The notes under the pieces: model-generated
Told to the model about the DNA's origin: nothing
The model's input: only the letters and a program-made list of their open reading frames with translations
The model's database searches: none
Origin: JASFQI01 sp050115555
GTDB lineage: Bacteria; Desulfobacterota; DSM-4660; Desulfatiglandales; HGW-15
Direction: 5' to 3'
DNA: 5,137 nt
Assembly (NCBI GenBank): GCA_050115555.1
Contig: JASFQI010000354.1
Location: forward strand, 1-5,137
Part shown: positions 1 through 5,137 of the stretch, one piece after another
How positions within the stretch are numbered: position 1 is the first letter of the stretch
How the letters are laid out: every line of letters begins with the position of its first letter
Translations under genes and position numbers: made by a program

Positions 1-1
1 A

Positions 2-55
2 TCAAAAATTCGATTTCACGGTTAAGGTGGAGTTTTTCTTGACTTCACTTTTCAT
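2..55 (-). other. Possible start of a downstream gene or 17-codon ORF
   Basis: Downstream of hdrA, an ATG at 55 is preceded by AAGG with seven bases between, and encodes MKSEVKKNSTLTVKSNF before a TGA at 4-2. The codons are AT-rich compared with hdrA. This may be a true short ORF, non-coding trailer, or the beginning of the next operon gene interrupted by one extra T in the TTTTT run at about 5-9. Losing one T would continue the frame as ...SNFD out of the window. I recognise no family with confidence. Confidence 0.2.
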
Positions 56-94
56 GTGGGCGCCTTTGCGAGAGATGAATCGCCCTTCGGTCGA

Positions 95-3000
95 TCAACG
101 CCCCAGCTCGTGGATGGCATCGAAAATGCCGTCCATCTCTGCAAAAATCTGCCGGTTCTTGAACCCTCTGCAACGCGCCGCCTGACTGGGGCAGAACGCG
201 GCACAGCTCCCGCATCCCTTGCACAAGGCCTGGTTCACCACGGAGACCCGCCGTTGGGGATCGAAATCAATGGCCCCGTACGGACAGAGCCCAATGCAGA
301 TCTGGCATCCCGCGCAGATGTCCGGGTCGATCCAGCTCGTGGTGGGCTCGATCTCCACCTCCCCCTTGCTGGCCAGGGCAAGCGCCTTGGCCGCTGCACC
401 CGAGGCCTGGGCCACGGTGTCCGGCACGTCGCGGGGGGCCTGGCACGTCCCGGCCAGGAACACCCCGTCCGAGGCCGTGGAGAGGGGCGCCAGCTTGGGG
501 TGCTCTTCCAGGAAAAATCCGTCCTGCCCCTGAGAGATGCCGAAGATCCGGCTCACCTCTGTCGCGTCCGCCCTTGCCTCCATTGCCGCACACAGGATCA
601 CCATGTCCACCGGGACCCGGTAGGGGCGCGCCAGGAGCGTGTCCTCACCCACGAGCACAAGCTTGCCGTCCTCTCCCTGCTGCACCTCGGCGGGCTTTCC
701 CCGGATGAACTGCATGCCCTCCTCCTGGCACCTGCGATAGAACTCCTCGTAGCCCTTTCCGAAGCACCGCATGTCGATGTAGAAGTCGTAAATGTCCGCC
801 TGGGGTCCCACCTTATCGTGGATCAGGTGGCCGTACTTGAGGGCGTACATGCAGCAGACCCGGGAGCAGTAGCTGTGGTAGTTCTCGTCACGGCTCCCCA
901 CACAGTGGACGATGCCCACGCTTTGCGGGGGCCGGGTGAACTCTCCGTTCTCGTCCCGCAGGAGAATCTGCCCCCCGGTGGGGCCCGTGGCATTGCTCAG
1001 CCGCTCGAACTCAAGGCTCGTGAAAACATTGGGATATCGTCCGTACCCGAACTGCGTGACGGCACTCGCATCCATGAGGTCGTAGCCTGTGGCCAGGATG
1101 ATACTCCCCACCTGAACCGTGACCTCCTCCTCCTTCATGGTGTGGTCGATGGCCCGGGGCTCACAGACCCGTACGCACTCCATGCACTCGGAGCATACCC
1201 CGCAGTTCAGACACCGCGCGGCCTCGGCATGGGCCGCCTCCTCGTCCAGGGCCTGCTCCACCTCCTCAAAGCCGGTCACGCGGCCTGCCACTTCGAGGTG
1301 CGTGCCCACAGACCGTTTTTCCCTGGGGAAGTTCTCAGGGATGTCGCGCCAGTATCCGGCCACGGGCTCCTCGGGAACCCCGGCCTCCTCTACGGGCAGC
1401 TCCTCTCCGTCGAGGTAGCGACGAATGGCGTTCGCCGCTCGGCGGCCGCCTTCAATCGCCTCCACCACGCTGGCCGGGCCGCTCACCGCGTCCCCGCCTG
1501 CAAAAACATGCGGGATGGACGTCTGCATGGTGCCGGGCTGAACCTGAAGCGTGCCCCAGTGCATCCACGCGAGGTCCACTACCCGATCCGCCCACGGGGC
1601 CAGCACCCGCTGCCCGATGGCCACGATCACCGTGTCGGCGGCGTGGACGTGCTCGCTCCCGGTCACGGGCTCGGGTCTGCGGCGCCCGCTCGCATCCGGC
1701 TTTCCGAGGCGGGTTTCCATGCACTCCAGGCCCACGGCACGGTCCCCCTCGGTCTTTACACGAATCGGGGCGGTCAGGTAGGCGATCTCGACCCCCTCCT
1801 CTCGCGCCCCCTGAATCTCCTCCGGGTACGCAGGCATCTCCTGCTCCGAACGCCGGTACACGATGGTCACGTGCTCCACACCCAGGCGGCGTGCCACACG
1901 GGCGGCGTCCACGGCTACGTTGCCGCCGCCCACCACCACCACTCGATTTCCCACGTCCAGGGGCTCAGCAAGGTTGGCCCGCCGCAGGAACTCCACCGCG
2001 TTCATCACACCGGGACTGTCCTCACCCTCCACCCGCAACCGCAGATCCCCGTGTGCGCCGATGCCAAGAAAAACCGCGCCGAATCCTTCTTCCTTCAAAG
2101 ACGACAGGGTCACGTCGGTTCCGAAGGCAACCCCTGTGCGGACCTCCACGCCGGTACTCAGAATCCAGTCGATCTCTCGATCCAGGACCTCCGGGGGCAG
2201 CCGGTAGTCCGGAATGCCCACGCGGAGCATCCCTCCGAGCCGGTCCATGGCCTCGAACAGGGTCACCTGAATCCCCTGCCGCCGCAGGAAAAAGGCCGCG
2301 CTCAACCCGGCCGGCCCGGACCCGATCACGGCGACCCGCTCGGGGCGCTCCTCTCGCTCGGGGACGGGAATCTGATCGAGCGCCCCCCGGTCCGCGGCCA
2401 CGCGCTTGAGGTCCCGAATGGCCACGGCCTCGTCCACCTCCCGGCGCCGGCACTCGGTCTCACAGAAATGGGGGCAGACACGGCCGAGCACCCCGGGCAG
2501 GGGCAGGCGCTGGGTAATGATCTCCAGGGCCTCCTGGTACTTGCCCTGACCGATGAGCTGGACATAGCCTTGCACGTTCACGCCTGCCGGGCACGCAACC
2601 GTACACGGCGCCCGGTCCCTTTTGTCAATACAGAAGGTGATGGGCACGGCCTGGGGAAAGGGCCGGTAAATGGCCCGTCGATCATTGAGCCTCTCGTCCC
2701 ACTCGCTCGGCACGGAGACCGGGCACACCTTGGCGCACTCGCCGCAGCCCGTGCACACGCCCTCGATCACGTAGCGGGGTTTTTTTCGAATGGTGACCGT
2801 GAAGTTTCCGATGAACCCTGAGATCTCCTTGACCTCGGCGTAAGAGAAGAGCTCGATGTTGTCGTCCTGAGCAACCTCCACCATCTTGGGCGTGCCGATG
2901 CACGCAGCGCAGTCGAGCGTGGGAAAGGTCTTGTCGAACTGGAGCATGTGCCCGCCGATAGTCGGTGAGCGCTCCACCAGGTAGGCCGTGCGCCCGGACT

Positions 3001-3484
3001 GGCCGATGTCCAGGGCCGCCTGGATCCCTGCGATGCCGCCTCCCACGATGAGCACGTCCGGGTGCACGCGGGCCTGCCGCGGGAAGAGCTTCTGATGAAT
3101 GCGCACCCGGTTCACGGCCGCGGCCGCCAGGCTCTTGGCCTTATCCGTGGCCCGCTGAGGGTCCTCGGTCACCCAGGAGACCTGCTCCCGGACCGACGCC
3201 ATCTGGAAGTAGTAGGGGTTGAGGCCCGCACGCTGACAGGCGCCCATAAAGGTCTTCCCGTGGAGGCGGGGGGAGCAGGAGGCCACGACCACCCGATTGA
3301 GATTGTGCTCACGGATGTCCTCGACGATCATTTCCTGCCCGGGATCGGAGCACATGAACTTGTAGTCCCGGGACACGACCACCCCGGGAAGTTCTCGAAT
3401 GTAGTCGGCCACCTCTGTGACGTCCACCTTGCCTGCGATGTTCACGCCGCAGTGACAGATGTAGAACCCGATTCGCATGTCCAT
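95..3484 (-). CDS. hdrA: HdrA-like heterodisulfide reductase subunit A fused with a GltD/NfnB-like NAD(P)H module
   Basis: This 1129-residue soluble flavo-iron-sulfur protein far exceeds methanogen HdrA (about 650). Order seen: an N-terminal HdrA domain with C10, C12, C45 and C70 (FYICHCGVNI, ASCSPRLHG); an FAD Rossmann motif VGGGIAGIQAAL (147-158); DCAACIGTPKM (191-201); and ferredoxin ligands C244, C247, C250 and C254. Then at about 283-755 comes a GltD-type module: CxxxCPAGVNVQGY (294-307), GRVCPHFCETECRR (334-347), FAD motif VIGSGPAGLSAA (386-397), nucleotide motif VVGGGNVAVDAA (517-528) with YRRSEQEMP (543-551), and FAGGDA (661-666). HdrA resumes with C758, C761, C764, C767, C770 and C774, CVGSRD (861-866), YCSRVCCMYALK (872-883) and CFGKGYEEFYRR (907-918). 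It ends with two [4Fe-4S] motifs (C1057/1060/1063/1067 and C1088/1091/1094/1098). HdrA is the FAD subunit of Hdr complexes, where bifurcation occurs. The inserted module should bind NADPH or NADH; the Arg pair favours NADPH. Similar long forms have been called HdrL. HdrB, HdrC and MvhD are not in view. Confidence 0.93.
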   Translation of the reverse strand: MDMRIGFYICHCGVNIAGKVDVTEVADYIRELPGVVVSRDYKFMCSDPGQEMIVEDIREHNLNRVVVASCSPRLHGKTFMGACQRAGLNPYYFQMASVREQVSWVTEDPQRATDKAKSLAAAAVNRVRIHQKLFPRQARVHPDVLIVGGGIAGIQAALDIGQSGRTAYLVERSPTIGGHMLQFDKTFPTLDCAACIGTPKMVEVAQDDNIELFSYAEVKEISGFIGNFTVTIRKKPRYVIEGVCTGCGECAKVCPVSVPSEWDERLNDRRAIYRPFPQAVPITFCIDKRDRAPCTVACPAGVNVQGYVQLIGQGKYQEALEIITQRLPLPGVLGRVCPHFCETECRRREVDEAVAIRDLKRVAADRGALDQIPVPEREERPERVAVIGSGPAGLSAAFFLRRQGIQVTLFEAMDRLGGMLRVGIPDYRLPPEVLDREIDWILSTGVEVRTGVAFGTDVTLSSLKEEGFGAVFLGIGAHGDLRLRVEGEDSPGVMNAVEFLRRANLAEPLDVGNRVVVVGGGNVAVDAARVARRLGVEHVTIVYRRSEQEMPAYPEEIQGAREEGVEIAYLTAPIRVKTEGDRAVGLECMETRLGKPDASGRRRPEPVTGSEHVHAADTVIVAIGQRVLAPWADRVVDLAWMHWGTLQVQPGTMQTSIPHVFAGGDAVSGPASVVEAIEGGRRAANAIRRYLDGEELPVEEAGVPEEPVAGYWRDIPENFPREKRSVGTHLEVAGRVTGFEEVEQALDEEAAHAEAARCLNCGVCSECMECVRVCEPRAIDHTMKEEEVTVQVGSIILATGYDLMDASAVTQFGYGRYPNVFTSLEFERLSNATGPTGGQILLRDENGEFTRPPQSVGIVHCVGSRDENYHSYCSRVCCMYALKYGHLIHDKVGPQADIYDFYIDMRCFGKGYEEFYRRCQEEGMQFIRGKPAEVQQGEDGKLVLVGEDTLLARPYRVPVDMVILCAAMEARADATEVSRIFGISQGQDGFFLEEHPKLAPLSTASDGVFLAGTCQAPRDVPDTVAQASGAAAKALALASKGEVEIEPTTSWIDPDICAGCQICIGLCPYGAIDFDPQRRVSVVNQALCKGCGSCAAFCPSQAARCRGFKNRQIFAEMDGIFDAIHELGR

Positions 3485-3506
3485 TGCACCCGCCTCAGTT
3501 CCCGGT
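3485..3506 (-). promoter_or_regulatory. Short intergenic spacer with hdrA ribosome binding site
   Basis: The 22-nt spacer contains GAGG (3496-3493) eight bases before the ATG at 3484. This supports 3484 over the second in-frame ATG at 3478 (residue Met3), which would be 14 bases away. There is no room for an independent promoter, consistent with co-transcription with the receiver gene. Confidence 0.6.
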
Positions 3507-3932
3507 TCACATCCCCGGGGGATTGGGTTGGGTCAGGGACCGCAGGAGGCCGAGGAGCTCGTCCGCCTCCGGAGGCTTCGGCAGAAAGCCCTCCGGGCGT
3601 GGTTGAAAGCTTCCACGGGTCGCTCCGGGAAGGGCCCTGAGCTGAAACAGGGTTTTCTTGTCAATGGTAGAGAGGAGGATCACAGGAATGTGCTTGAAAC
3701 GCTCGTCCGTCTTGAGATCGTCGAGCATCTGGAGGACCCCCTTCTGGTCGAACATAGCGGCCAAGACGATCAGGTCCGGCTGTTCCTGTTCCGCTTTTTC
3801 CAGTCCCTCGTCCGCCGTGCCGGCTAACACCGGCTCATACCCGCCCAACTCCACGAGTCGCGACAAGAAGATGCGCATATCCATTTCATCGTCGACCACA
3901 AGGACTTTCTTTCGGGGGGCGGTAGACTGCAT
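3507..3932 (-). CDS. Single-domain response regulator with degenerate phosphoacceptor site
   Basis: The 141-residue product is a stand-alone CheY-like receiver domain with no output domain. Seen motifs: KKVLVVDDE (acidic pair D14, D15) at the first strand, PVILLST (S88) at strand 4, and GFLPKPPEADELL with the conserved Lys K119 at strand 5. The phosphoacceptor strand reads PDLIVLAAMF, so the Asp expected after IVL is Ala58 (codon GCC at 3761-3759); D62 is the nearest acidic residue and is out of register. The segment before strand 5 (about 97-113) is lengthened. I chose the start at 3932 because it leaves nine residues before the first strand; GAGGG lies only two bases upstream, a weak ribosome site. 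The gene ends 22 nt before the HdrA-like gene, so they are probably co-transcribed. It may be a phosphorylation-independent partner or regulator of that system; the function is inferred. Confidence 0.85.
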   Translation of the reverse strand: MQSTAPRKKVLVVDDEMDMRIFLSRLVELGGYEPVLAGTADEGLEKAEQEQPDLIVLAAMFDQKGVLQMLDDLKTDERFKHIPVILLSTIDKKTLFQLRALPGATRGSFQPRPEGFLPKPPEADELLGLLRSLTQPNPPGM

Positions 3933-4112
3933 GGCCCTCGTATCCGGCAGCCGGGCACAGGCGTCTAGGGCCGGTCGCGGTCCATCAGAAGGAGAGGCAG
4001 CAGGAGGAATGCGCAGAAGCCAAAAGGAAGAGTCGTATTGGGACAGCACGCGCGCGCAGGACCCCAAAGGCGTCCGCCCGGTCTGCGTTGCTCAACCAAA
4101 CGGCATTTGGGC
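3933..4112 (-). other. Inferred 5' leader of the receiver-hdrA transcript
   Basis: About 180 bases separate the predicted sigma-54 start site from the ATG of the receiver gene. No convincing gene is seen on either strand. The receiver reading frame stays open upstream to an ATG at 4067, but those 45 extra residues precede a complete receiver domain and look like read-through of non-coding sequence. Small symmetries occur: CCAAA/TTTGG (4096-4100 and 4106-4110) and GTTGCTCAAC (4087-4096), an imperfect relative of the GTTGC palindrome upstream. I recognise no riboswitch. Confidence 0.35.
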
Positions 4113-4122
4113 GTTTTTTGCA

Positions 4123-4138
4123 AGCAGAAAATGTGCCA
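4123..4138 (-). promoter_or_regulatory. Sigma-54 (-24/-12) promoter candidate for the receiver-hdrA operon
   Basis: On the minus strand the sequence TGGCAC-ATTTT-CTGCT has the invariant GG (-24) and GC (-12) separated by exactly 10 bases. The -24 box is a full match to TGGCAC; the -12 box differs from TTGCT/A by one base. A start site would fall near 4112, giving a leader of about 180 nt before the receiver gene. The -24 box overlaps a perfect 10-bp palindrome CCATGCATGG (4136-4145). Sigma-54 promoters need an ATP-driven activator bound upstream, and candidate sites are present at 4220-4265 and 4289-4321. I saw no convincing sigma-70 promoter in the gap. The match is by eye only. Confidence 0.55.
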
Positions 4139-4219
4139 TGCATGGAAATGCTGCTGAAGCAACGGAATTTCAATCACTTGGAGGAAAATACCCCTGGGAG
4201 GGTTCTCACGCCACGCGAA

Positions 4220-4265
4220 ATAACGTTGCAAAAAATGCAACCTTATGTTGCAAAAATGACATAAC
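4220..4265. promoter_or_regulatory. GTTGCA half-site array, candidate upstream activator sequence
   Basis: Three copies of the same 6-mer alternate in orientation: GTTGCA (4225-4230), TGCAAC (4236-4241) and GTTGCA (4247-4252), each starting 11 bp after the last. The spacers are AAAAA and CTTAT, and ATAAC occurs on both flanks (4220-4224 and 4261-4265). The first pair forms a 17-bp palindrome. The block is AT-rich, non-coding and roughly 100 bp upstream of the sigma-54 promoter candidate, the usual distance for an enhancer-binding activator. The repeats are seen; the activator role is inferred from position. Confidence 0.5.
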
Positions 4266-4288
4266 TAAATGATTTAAAAGGATTTTCA

Positions 4289-4321
4289 TCGTGATGCATT
4301 TCGTTGCGCAACACATCACGA
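4289..4321. promoter_or_regulatory. Nested palindrome, candidate regulator-binding site
   Basis: An 8-bp inverted repeat TCGTGATG (4289-4296) and CATCACGA (4314-4321) surrounds a perfect 10-bp palindrome GTTGCGCAAC (4303-4312). The inner palindrome shares the GTTGC/GCAAC core with the half-sites at 4225-4252. It lies about 170 bp upstream of the -24 element of the sigma-54 candidate, a possible position for a second activator site. It may also fold into an RNA stem downstream of the DUF2284 gene. No T run is present. Confidence 0.4.
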
Positions 4322-4325
4322 ACAG

Positions 4326-4367
4326 CCTGAGAAGACACGTGGATCGTTCATTTGAGCGCTTCTCAGG
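4326..4367. repeat. 9-bp inverted repeat just after the DUF2284 stop
   Basis: CCTGAGAAG (4326-4334) and CTTCTCAGG (4359-4367) are perfectly complementary with a 24-base loop, starting three bases beyond the DUF2284 stop codon. The position suits a 3'-end stem that stabilises or ends the message. However, no T run follows on the minus strand, so a classical intrinsic terminator is not supported. It could equally be a protein-binding site. Confidence 0.4.
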
Positions 4368-4370
4368 TCC

Positions 4371-4985
4371 TCAGCCCACGAGGACCAGACCGGCTACTGT
4401 GCTCATGGAGGGGGTCTTTTCATCGGAACCAGGAACATTCAGGGTCCAGCCGGCCTGCTGCATCAGCAGGGATACATCGACGCCGAAGCCGGACATGGAG
4501 GGCCGGGCAAGGTCGGGGTTGCGGCAGGGGCCGCCTTCGTCCACCACACGGCAAGTTGCATGATCCGGGCAGAAGAGGGGCTTGCAGGATCCGCCGGCAA
4601 ACGCGGCGGAACGGGAATAGCCCGCCTCCTTGGCAGCCCGTTCGACCCCTGCGGCAATCTCGTGGAGCAAGCGAAAGACGTCACGGCGGTCACTGGAGAG
4701 CAGGATCTCCGAAGGGACTTCCATTCGGAAGGCCACGGCATAGGCCATATCCTGCTGAAGGGCACGAAACCCGGATGGACCCGACACATGCGGCGGGCAG
4801 CTGGCCGACACCCCGTACTGTGCGCATCCGGGCTCTCTGCACAGGGCCGCCAGTTCGTCTCGTACCACAATGTCCTTGGGCGAAATCACGGCCGCATCAC
4901 TCGCGCCCGAGTCCAGCGCAAGCCGAACCAGATCCTTCAGCACGGGTTTGCCCGCCCCTGAGTCGTTTTCCATAGGCAGGATCAT
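4371..4985 (-). CDS. DUF2284 family predicted metal-binding protein
   Basis: This 204-residue soluble protein has the layout of the DUF2284 (COG5423) family, annotated as predicted metal-binding proteins of unknown function and common in anaerobes. Seven cysteines are visible: C49 and C54 with C63 (CREPGCAQYG, then SCPPH), C134, C139 and C145 (GGSCKPLFC, then C), and C154 in GGPCRNPDLARPSM followed by GFGVDV. The CR.P.C..YG..CPP block and the CR.P...RPSM..G.DV block are the family signature. The spacing suggests one or more iron-sulfur or metal sites, but no enzymatic role is established. There is no signal peptide or membrane segment. Two starts compete: ATG at 4985, with AAGG six bases upstream, and ATG at 4973 (MENDSG), without a good ribosome site. 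I prefer 4985. The gene follows the ferredoxin-type gene by 25 nt, which fits a redox context. Confidence 0.85.
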   Translation of the reverse strand: MILPMENDSGAGKPVLKDLVRLALDSGASDAAVISPKDIVVRDELAALCREPGCAQYGVSASCPPHVSGPSGFRALQQDMAYAVAFRMEVPSEILLSSDRRDVFRLLHEIAAGVERAAKEAGYSRSAAFAGGSCKPLFCPDHATCRVVDEGGPCRNPDLARPSMSGFGVDVSLLMQQAGWTLNVPGSDEKTPSMSTVAGLVLVG

Positions 4986-4998
4986 TTCCTGCCTTTTT
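4974..4998. repeat. 8-bp hairpin enclosing the DUF2284 start codon; terminator-like on the plus strand
   Basis: AGGCAGGA (4974-4981) and TCCTGCCT (4987-4994) are a perfect inverted repeat around a 5-base loop. In the minus-strand mRNA the loop reads AAUGA and contains the preferred AUG of the DUF2284 gene, while the stem holds the purine-rich ribosome site. This could restrain translation unless ribosomes from the upstream gene open it. Read on the plus strand, the hairpin ends in a run of five T (4994-4998), as in an intrinsic terminator for antisense transcripts. On the minus strand no T run follows, so it does not look like a terminator for the operon itself. The structure is seen; both roles are inference. 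Confidence 0.5.
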
Positions 4999-5010
4999 GA
5001 GGATATCCTG

Positions 5011-5137
5011 TCAAGCCTTTTTCTTTTTTCGAGCGAGGGTTCTCTTTTCCTCGGGGACGGGGTCGGGGACCGGCTGGTCGGCCAGCTTCTGCACCGCCCC
5101 GAACCGCGGCGGGCACGCCTCCAGGCACGTCCCGCAC
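5011..5137 (-). CDS. C-terminus of a ferredoxin-type iron-sulfur protein (partial, 5' end outside window)
   Basis: Reading the minus strand from base 5136 gives 41 codons and a TGA stop (5013-5011). The first residues are CGTCLEACPP, the last three ligands of a [4Fe-4S] motif (CxxCxxxCP); the first Cys would lie three residues earlier, outside the window. The motif continues RFGAVQKL, then a proline- and charge-rich tail ending in RKKKKA. A cluster motif this close to the C-terminus followed by a basic tail is compatible with a polyferredoxin, or with a NuoF/HndC-like NADH-binding flavoprotein that carries a C-terminal ferredoxin domain. I cannot decide between these from 41 residues. The stop lies 25 nt before the DUF2284 start, so the two are probably in one operon. 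The cluster motif is seen; the electron-transfer role is family knowledge; the partner identity is open. Confidence 0.7.
   Translation of the reverse strand, partial: CGTCLEACPPRFGAVQKLADQPVPDPVPEEKRTLARKKKKA

Noticed and set aside
66..93. GGGCG...CGCCC stem after the hdrA stop as a terminator
   Set aside because: Only five base pairs, a long loop and no following T run; it is not distinguishable from chance in GC-rich DNA.
56..2821. A 921-codon open frame on the plus strand opposite hdrA
   Set aside because: Its translation is His/Arg/Pro/Leu-rich with no recognisable domain, and the opposite strand encodes a protein with clear HdrA and GltD motifs along its whole length. It is a shadow produced by high third-position GC.
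3933..4067. N-terminal extension of the receiver protein from ATG at 4067
   Set aside because: The extra 45 residues resemble no domain and precede a receiver that is complete from 3932. A shorter start gives the usual receiver N-terminus.
4224..4243. Second sigma-54-like GG...GC on the minus strand within the GTTGCA array
   Set aside because: The spacing between GG and GC is 11 bases instead of 10 and the -24 box is poor (GGTTGC), so the match at 4123-4138 is much better.
4291..4975. Plus-strand and alternative-frame ORFs opposite DUF2284
   Set aside because: The translations are Arg/Pro/Ser-rich and low in recognisable motifs, while the minus-strand frame carries the DUF2284 cysteine signature.
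4990..5014. Perfect TTGACA (-35 like) on the minus strand at 5014-5009
   Set aside because: At 17 bases spacing the expected -10 position reads CAGGAA, which is not promoter-like, and the element overlaps the upstream stop codon. The 25-nt spacing points to co-transcription.
1..5137. tRNA, rRNA, CRISPR arrays, insertion sequences, attachment sites or prophage genes
   Set aside because: No spaced direct-repeat arrays, transposase motifs, terminal repeats, or tRNA/rRNA-like sequences were recognised on either strand.

Overview
The window is GC-rich (coding parts clearly above 60% by eye) and every gene I can support lies on the minus strand, so transcription runs from high to low coordinates. 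The gene set (a giant HdrA-type flavo-iron-sulfur protein, a small stand-alone receiver protein, a DUF2284 cysteine-rich protein and a ferredoxin-type C-terminus), together with a sigma-54-like promoter, suggests an anaerobic Desulfobacterota-type bacterium (sulfate reducer or syntroph). This is inferred from gene content; no rRNA or other phylogenetic marker is present.

Layout in transcription order. (1) 5137-5011: the last 41 codons of a protein that ends in a [4Fe-4S] ferredoxin motif and a charged, proline-rich tail. (2) 4985-4371: a 204-aa DUF2284 predicted metal-binding protein, 25 nt after the previous stop and probably co-transcribed. Its start codon sits in the loop of an 8-bp hairpin. 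(3) 4370-3933: a 438-bp non-coding gap. It holds two inverted repeats behind the DUF2284 gene, an AT-rich block with three GTTGCA half-sites at 11-bp steps, a sigma-54 (-24/-12) promoter candidate about 100 bp below that block, and a leader of about 180 nt. (4) 3932-3507: a 141-aa single-domain response regulator whose phosphoacceptor Asp is replaced by Ala. (5) 3484-95: an 1129-aa HdrA-family protein with a complete GltD/NfnB-like NAD(P)H-binding flavoprotein module inserted between the two clusters of the internal HdrA ferredoxin domain. (6) 94-1: an AT-richer stretch with at most the beginning of another gene.

How the parts may work together: the HdrA-like protein is probably the soluble flavin and iron-sulfur hub of an electron-transfer complex. 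HdrA is the FAD subunit of heterodisulfide-reductase-type complexes, where electron bifurcation occurs. The inserted module would let this version exchange electrons directly with NAD(P)H. The receiver protein shares its operon and may regulate or dock on the complex without phosphorylation. The intergenic architecture suggests that a sigma-54 activator binding far upstream controls the receiver-hdrA operon. HdrB, HdrC and MvhD partners are not visible and could lie beyond the low-coordinate edge.

The most unusual points are the split of the HdrA ferredoxin domain by the GltD-like module, the D-to-A change in the receiver, the GTTGCA array plus sigma-54 promoter, and the start-codon hairpin of the DUF2284 gene.
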